A program made the translations under genes and the position numbers. Of a DNA stretch of 64,000 nt, positions 59,854-64,000 are shown one piece after another. The stretch's first letter is position 1, and the number at the start of each line of letters is the position of its first letter. Under the pieces are notes generated by a model that was not told the origin of the DNA, searched no databases, and saw nothing but the letters and a program-made list of their open reading frames with translations. This DNA comes from Streptococcus suis. GTDB lineage: Bacteria > Bacillota > Bacilli > Lactobacillales > Streptococcaceae. The stretch lies in NCBI GenBank assembly GCA_002831545.1, contig CP025095.1, forward strand, positions 186,001-250,000. Direction: 5' to 3'.

Positions 59854-61391
59854 GGTAAATTCTCAAAGTAAGTTCTAGTTCCCGTCCTTCCAGAAGTTAC
59901 TCTGAGAAAACTGCATAAAACCAACAGAATTTAGTCTCAGACTAAGTTCTGTTTTTGACTAAAAATGTTGATAATAGTGAGTTTTAAGGTTGAAAATGTT
60001 GAAAAAAAGGGTACACTAAAGTTACTGGCTCTGAGACGTCTCAAAGTAAGTTCTAGTTATCTGGAATTTGGGATGGGACAAGTTCCTTTCTATTTTGAAA
60101 TTATTTTCTGATAAAAACTAGCGATTACTTATCTAATAATCGAGGTGATTGGATGACGTTTTCAGGGTCAATTTTAGAGATACCCAAAAGTGTTGCCAAT
60201 TCTTCACCGTAGGTAAATGTAAAGAGTTCATAGGCCGATTTTCCGTTGAAAGAAGCCCGTTTGACGCTGTTGACATGCGAACAAACTAGGTTGATATCCT
60301 CCTGTGTCAAGTTGTCAAAACTAGTTCCCTTAGGAAGAATGTCTCTGATAAGTGTGTGATTCTTCTCAATTCTCCCCTTCTGGTCAGAACGATTTGGGTC
60401 ACAGAAGAAGAGTTTAGATTCTCCCCGAACATCCATTTCGATGTCGTCCACTCTGGCGAATTCACCGCCATTATCGGTCAGAATGACAGGAAATAGTTCG
60501 CAGAAGTCCATCTCTTTCTGATGTAGGTCATTCTTGATAGCGTAGAGATGTTTAGCGACCTCATTAGCTGTTTTATTATCAAGTAATCGAGCGAAGATAA
60601 AGTTACAGAAGGAGAGGTTAAAGGTGAGAAGTACCTTTCCTCCAATCCGTCCAGTAACGGTGTCCATTTCTAGCCAATAGCTGATTCCTTTCTCTGTGAG
60701 AAAGCGTTGGAAGTCCTCGTAAGACCGTCCTTCTTTGGCAGTTTTAGGAATGGGTTGTAGGTTTCTGGTTCTCCGCTTTCTGAATTTCACGACACGGGGG
60801 AAATCAATGGGCTTTGTGGACAGATAGCCTTTTTCAAGGTATCTGTAGATAGAAGCTCTGGATGCCGAAAGTTCGTTTGAGGCGATGATGTGGTTGAGGT
60901 GTTGTCCCTTTTGGATGGCTGAAGAGACAATCTCGTCCATACGATAGAATTCTTCCTTGTTTAGTGCAACACCTGTTCTCGAGTCTGAGAGCTTAGCTTC
61001 ATAATCAAGCTGAGCTCTTTTTGCGTAGTAGAACTGTTTCTGGTATCCGCAGTTGCTTCTCTTTTTCGGACAGGCATTACAAACGTATGGAGCCTTTTTG
61101 AGTAAAGGGCAGGCCTCACAATTGGAAGTACTAGAGTTCTCTTTTATCACTCTATTTCTCCGAACTTCTTTTGAAATTGTGGACGGGTCTTTTCCTAACT
61201 TAGCTGCTATAGCTGAGAAGGTCTTAAGTTGTTCAATTCCTATTTGAATATCATTGCGATCAGAGAGAGTTAAGTGTTTGTTTTTCATTGTCAGTTACCA
61301 ACTTGTCCCATAGTAAGTTCTACCTTATTTCTTTGTCTCAGTCTAATTTCCAGTTTTTAAGACAGACTAGAACTTACTTTGGGAATTTAGC
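59854..61391 (-). mobile_element. IS30-family insertion sequence, copy 2 (1538 bp)
   Basis: Same ends and orientation as copy 1. Flanking sequences TATAAAAAATA (left) and TATAAAAAAAT (right) are close but not identical, unlike the perfect 13-base repeat of copy 1. Its right end is 35 bases from the -35 box of the next gene. Confidence 0.88.
60125..61288 (-). CDS. IS30-family transposase, copy 2
   Basis: 387 residues, intact, with the same HTH, cysteine-rich stretch and DDE residues as copy 1. Differences such as KTFSAIAAK for KPFSAIAAK and GISYWLE for GSSYWLE show the two copies are not a very recent duplication. Confidence 0.92.
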   Translation of the reverse strand: MKNKHLTLSDRNDIQIGIEQLKTFSAIAAKLGKDPSTISKEVRRNRVIKENSSTSNCEACPLLKKAPYVCNACPKKRSNCGYQKQFYYAKRAQLDYEAKLSDSRTGVALNKEEFYRMDEIVSSAIQKGQHLNHIIASNELSASRASIYRYLEKGYLSTKPIDFPRVVKFRKRRTRNLQPIPKTAKEGRSYEDFQRFLTEKGISYWLEMDTVTGRIGGKVLLTFNLSFCNFIFARLLDNKTANEVAKHLYAIKNDLHQKEMDFCELFPVILTDNGGEFARVDDIEMDVRGESKLFFCDPNRSDQKGRIEKNHTLIRDILPKGTSFDNLTQEDINLVCSHVNSVKRASFNGKSAYELFTFTYGEELATLLGISKIDPENVIQSPRLLDK

Positions 61392-61426
61392 TATAAAAAA
61401 ATTTTTAAAAAAATCTTAAAAAAGGG

Positions 61427-61455
61427 TTGACATAGATAAAAAGTTAATTTATAAT
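61427..61455 (+). promoter_or_regulatory. Promoter of the LPKTS protein gene
   Basis: TTGACA, 17 bases, TATAAT: full consensus. Confidence 0.85.
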
Positions 61456-61512
61456 ATGAGTATCTGCAAGGGCAGAAAACTATATATAGAAAAACAAAAG
61501 GAGTTTTTTATC

Positions 61513-62209
61513 ATGAAAAAAAACATTCGTAACATTGGCTACAGTTGCAGCTTTGGTTGCAGCTACAGCACCAGTTGCTACTACTTTTGCTAACAACAAC
61601 TCAGCATTCAATACTAGCTCAAAAGTTGATGCAAAAGCAGCTCAAATTGGTCGCGACTATCAAATCCAACTTGGTAAAGTTGAATTGGCTCAAGCAGCAG
61701 CAGCAGCAGCAGCAGAAACACTTGCTAACAAAACAAACGACTTGATTGCTTCTGAAGAAGCTGTTCGAGCTGGTGAAGCACAAGTTAAGACTGCTAACAA
61801 AACTGCTGAAATCCTTCTTCAACAAGCTAAACAACAATCATACTCTACTCCAGAAGAAGCAAGTCAAAAATTGGTTGAAGCTGATGAACAAGGTAAAGCT
61901 CTTGTTGCTCAAGCTAAAAGTACTCTAGAAGAAGCTAAAACTAACCTTGAATACACTCAAGGAGTTGTTGCTGAACTTAAAAAAGATGCAGACGCTAAGC
62001 ATGCTGTACTTTTGGAAGAACAGGCTAAATTGGCTCAACTTGAGCAAGCATGGTTGAACGCTGGTGGTAACCCAGAAAACCCAGGTAACGCAGCTCCAGC
62101 AGCAGATGCAGCAGCTAACGGTAACGGTAAAGCAGCAGCTAAAACTGTAGCAGCAGCTAAAACTGAAACTGGTGCTAAAACACTTCCAAAAACAAGCGCA
62201 GCTAAATAA
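61513..62209 (+). pseudogene. Secreted coiled-coil protein ending LPKTSAAK; start out of frame at an A8 tract
   Basis: AAGGAG and ATG 61513 are well placed, but the run of eight A after ATG puts the start one base out of frame with the long reading frame (61535-62209). With seven A the product begins MKKTFVTLATVAALVAATAP, a good signal peptide cleaved near TTFA-NNN. The mature part (about 200 residues) is an Ala/Lys/Glu-rich coiled coil with an Ala/Asn linker, and ends LPKTSAAK with no hydrophobic segment or charged tail. The strong promoter and well-kept codons suggest a real, expressed gene: either phase-variable, frameshifted by slippage, or a sequencing error. It is followed by a class B sortase. 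Confidence 0.75.
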
Positions 62210-62230
62210 TTAGTTCAAGCTTAAGAATTT

Positions 62231-62262
62231 AAAGTTGCCTATTTCAGGCAACTTTATTTTTT
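62231..62262 (+). terminator. Terminator between the LPKTS protein gene and sortase gene
   Basis: AAAGTTGCCT / AGGCAACTTT with loop ATTTC, then six T. Some read-through would be needed for the sortase gene, as no separate promoter is obvious. Confidence 0.8.
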
Positions 62263-62278
62263 ATAGGTGATATGAAAA

Positions 62279-63115
62279 ATGAAAAAATTACAAAATAATA
62301 AACTGATTTTAGCGCTCTTGAGCCTGCTGGCCGTCTTTACGATTGCAATCGGAGGATTCTTCCTTATTAATGGCGGTGGCTCATCAAAAGGCACTAGTAG
62401 TAACCCAACATCAACAGTCCAGTCAACCTCATCTGGAGCTCAAGCTTATCAACTCACAGATGAAGAGAAGAAAAGTCTAACGGAGCAGTTTGATGGCTTA
62501 AAAGCGATTAACAGCGATACCATTGCCTATGTTTATGGACCTGGTACAAAATTGGACGAGCCTGTTGTACAAACGACTGATAACTCAACCTATCTATCAA
62601 AATTATTTGACGGTTCAGGTGAAGATCCATTCATGGGTACTGTTTTCATGGATATGGACAACAAGAGTGATTTCTCAGATCAATTGACTTGGCTTTTCGG
62701 TCACGCTCGTGGTTCAAAGGTTCCAGATAGCCGTATGTTCAACGATGTTAACTACTATGATGACCAAACATTCTTTAATGAACATCCATTCGTTGTCATC
62801 CGTACTCCTGAGAAGATTCACTATTATCAAGCTGCATTCATGATTATCGTCCCTGAAAGTACAGCCTTCTATCGTACAAGCTTTGACAACAATCAGCAGT
62901 TCGTTGAGCAATTGACAGCTGTCCGCGAAGGTGCCGTTACCAAAAACGACGCAATTACGATTAATGAATCAGACAAATACGTTGTCTTGTCTACTTGTCG
63001 TGAAGATGACGTAACGATTCGTGCTAACCTCTACCTTCGTGAAGTACCAGAGTCAGAACTAGCTGACTTCGTTGCTACAAATAAAGACAAACTTACCTAC
63101 GTACCAACTCGCTAA
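62279..63115 (+). CDS. Class B sortase
   Basis: 278 residues. An N-terminal membrane anchor (residues 9-30) is followed by a Ser/Thr linker and the sortase domain: YVYGPGTKLDEPVVQTTDN is typical of class B; catalytic His in FGHARG, Cys in VVLSTCRED and Arg in TIRANLYLRE. It cuts a sorting motif and attaches the protein to the wall or to a pilin. The upstream LPKTS protein is the obvious candidate partner. The ribosome binding site (GGTGA) is weak. Confidence 0.87.
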   Translation: MKKLQNNKLILALLSLLAVFTIAIGGFFLINGGGSSKGTSSNPTSTVQSTSSGAQAYQLTDEEKKSLTEQFDGLKAINSDTIAYVYGPGTKLDEPVVQTTDNSTYLSKLFDGSGEDPFMGTVFMDMDNKSDFSDQLTWLFGHARGSKVPDSRMFNDVNYYDDQTFFNEHPFVVIRTPEKIHYYQAAFMIIVPESTAFYRTSFDNNQQFVEQLTAVREGAVTKNDAITINESDKYVVLSTCREDDVTIRANLYLREVPESELADFVATNKDKLTYVPTR

Positions 63116-63127
63116 GAGCGATACGAA

Positions 63128-63160
63128 ACATCTGAAAGAATATCTTTCAGGTGTTTTTTT
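63128..63160 (+). terminator. Terminator of the sortase gene
   Basis: ACATCTGAAAGA / TCTTTCAGGTGT, then T run. Confidence 0.85.
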
Positions 63161-63373
63161 GTATTGAAATCATCTCGAAATACGAAAATAGCCGCTAGAC
63201 CATTTTCTAGCGACTGTATTATGCTTTGAATCCTCCATATATTCGGTTTGGAAATCGTGTTGAAAATCAGTAACGTTATCTAGAATGAAGTTGGTAGCAA
63301 TAGAGATATAGTTAAATGAAACAAAATCAGTACATTTATGATATAATCCCGTCTTTGACAGTTTTACAAGACA
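63161..63373. other. Intergenic region, no gene seen
   Basis: Holds a small hairpin CGCTAGA / TCTAGCG near 63193-63213. A minus-strand frame here lacks a ribosome binding site and family features. Confidence 0.4.
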
Positions 63374-63425
63374 AAAAACCTCCCTAACCCTATGCATATC
63401 AAGGGTTTAGCGAGGTTTTCTTTTT
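63374..63425. terminator. Hairpin at the 3' end of the last transposase gene
   Basis: AAAACCTC-CTAACCCT / AGGGTTTAG-GAGGTTTT, with T runs at both sides; serves the minus-strand transposase gene and possibly forms part of the IS end. Confidence 0.7.
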
Positions 63426-63428
63426 ATA

Positions 63429-64000
63429 TCAAAAATGCGTACTTTTTCTCGATTTTGACGATTGTAAAATTTTTTTCATCTTTTTTTCGCTTAGAATTTG
63501 ATAATCACTTCTGAATCCAAATGTCTGATGCAGCTGGTCAGTAATAGCCGTCCGAGTGTAGTTAGGTAGATAACCAAAACCAGGCAGATACTTAAAGGTG
63601 TATGAACGTAAGGTTTCAATGAGTTCAGTACATGTGAATTGCTTCTGAACCGCCAGCTCTAAGTAACGATAGAGTATAAGAGCAAGAAAGCAAGTTGTAA
63701 AGTGAGCAGAAATGCGATCTTCTCGACTTAAATAAACTGGTCTAGCTTTCAATTCATGCTTCATAATACGGAAACATTCTTCAATTTCCCATCTTCTCTG
63801 ATTAATGGAAACAATGGTCTCAATCGTATCGTCTAAGTTTGTTGTTACCGCATAAATTCCATCAAATCTAGCTTCAGAAACAATTCGTTCTTCATCCAAC
63901 TCAATAAACGTTTTCTCAGCTATTTCTCCATCCCTTGTTGTCTCTGTTACTTTTAGGAAACGCTTAGGATCTGTAGATTGTTTCTTCTTGTAGTCAGCTG
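63429..64000 (-). CDS. IS4/IS1634-type transposase, C-terminal part (continues beyond window)
   Basis: The frame is open to the window edge, beyond the first internal Met. The catalytic C-terminal part shows the YREK-like block INQRRWEIEECFRIMKHELK with Glu, followed by PVYLSREDRISAHF, typical of the IS1634/ISL4-like branch of DDE transposases. The N-terminus is outside the window, so integrity cannot be judged. Confidence 0.85.
   Translation of the reverse strand, partial: ADYKKKQSTDPKRFLKVTETTRDGEIAEKTFIELDEERIVSEARFDGIYAVTTNLDDTIETIVSINQRRWEIEECFRIMKHELKARPVYLSREDRISAHFTTCFLALILYRYLELAVQKQFTCTELIETLRSYTFKYLPGFGYLPNYTRTAITDQLHQTFGFRSDYQILSEKKMKKILQSSKSRKSTHF

Noticed and set aside
63170..63397. 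75-codon minus-strand ORF between the sortase and the last transposase
   Set aside because: No ribosome binding site and it crosses hairpins; probably non-coding.

Overview
The window reads as a chromosomal segment of a low-GC Gram-positive coccus, most likely Streptococcus suis or a close relative. The evidence is three YSIRK-type cell-wall-anchored surface proteins, streptococcal housekeeping genes in familiar arrangements (tsaB-rimI-tsaD, pflB, pepX, dinB, cppA), a class B sortase, and streptococcal BOX-like and RUP-like repeats. Species assignment is inference; no rRNA or tRNA gene was seen.

Layout. 1-2.1 kb: 3' end of the tRNA t6A operon. 2.1-4.25 kb: an Rpn-family PD-(D/E)XK nuclease gene with a strong internal start site, followed by tandem free-standing copies of its C-terminal ORF and two small MITE-like repeats. 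4.25-15.6 kb: regulatory leader (cre sites, G9 tract inside a terminator-like hairpin) and a 3492-residue LPXTG protein with about 31 DUF1542-like repeats. 15.7-22.3 kb: azlCD, yeiH-like exporter, an ABC transporter pair, an acetyltransferase and a flavoprotein. 22.4-24.1 kb: a decayed glycosidase, a DUF536-like gene and a tandem array of small hairpin elements. 24.2-29.7 kb: ascorbate-type PTS operon with its PRD/EIIA regulator and a split transketolase. 29.8-32.5 kb: acetyltransferase, membrane glycerophosphodiesterase, YbaB/EbfC. 32.7-45.6 kb: IS30, agaS with a palindromic operator, a proline-rich LPXTG protein whose terminator was split by an IS4-family element, pepX, cppA with a serine hydrolase, and a dead ISL3 element. 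45.7-54.4 kb: divergent pflB and GH101 endo-alpha-N-acetylgalactosaminidase, both with cre-like sites in their promoters. 54.5-56.4 kb: an IS110/IS1111-type element with a long structured non-coding 3' region, embedded in repeats. 56.4-59.7 kb: dinB, an Rrf2 regulator with its target gene, and a PfkB-family kinase. 59.8-64 kb: second IS30 copy, a secreted LPKTS protein with an off-frame A8 tract, class B sortase, and the end of another transposase gene.

How it fits together. The region serves sugar and glycan use at the host surface: GH101 would release O-glycan disaccharides, AgaS handles amino-sugar phosphates, the Ula-type PTS with transketolase feeds pentose phosphates, and pflB ferments the pyruvate. 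cre-like sites suggest shared CcpA control of several of these. Four complete IS elements, one partial IS gene and many small repeats make the segment plastic.

The strongest leads are: (1) the rpn locus, with a nested short C-terminal ORF and two extra free-standing copies; (2) a roughly 53-61 bp hairpin element with a conserved tail, found as a tandem array and twice inserted in one ISL3 transposase gene; (3) the candidate guide RNA of the IS110/IS1111 element; (4) homopolymer tracts (G9, A8, A6) placed where length changes would switch surface-related genes.
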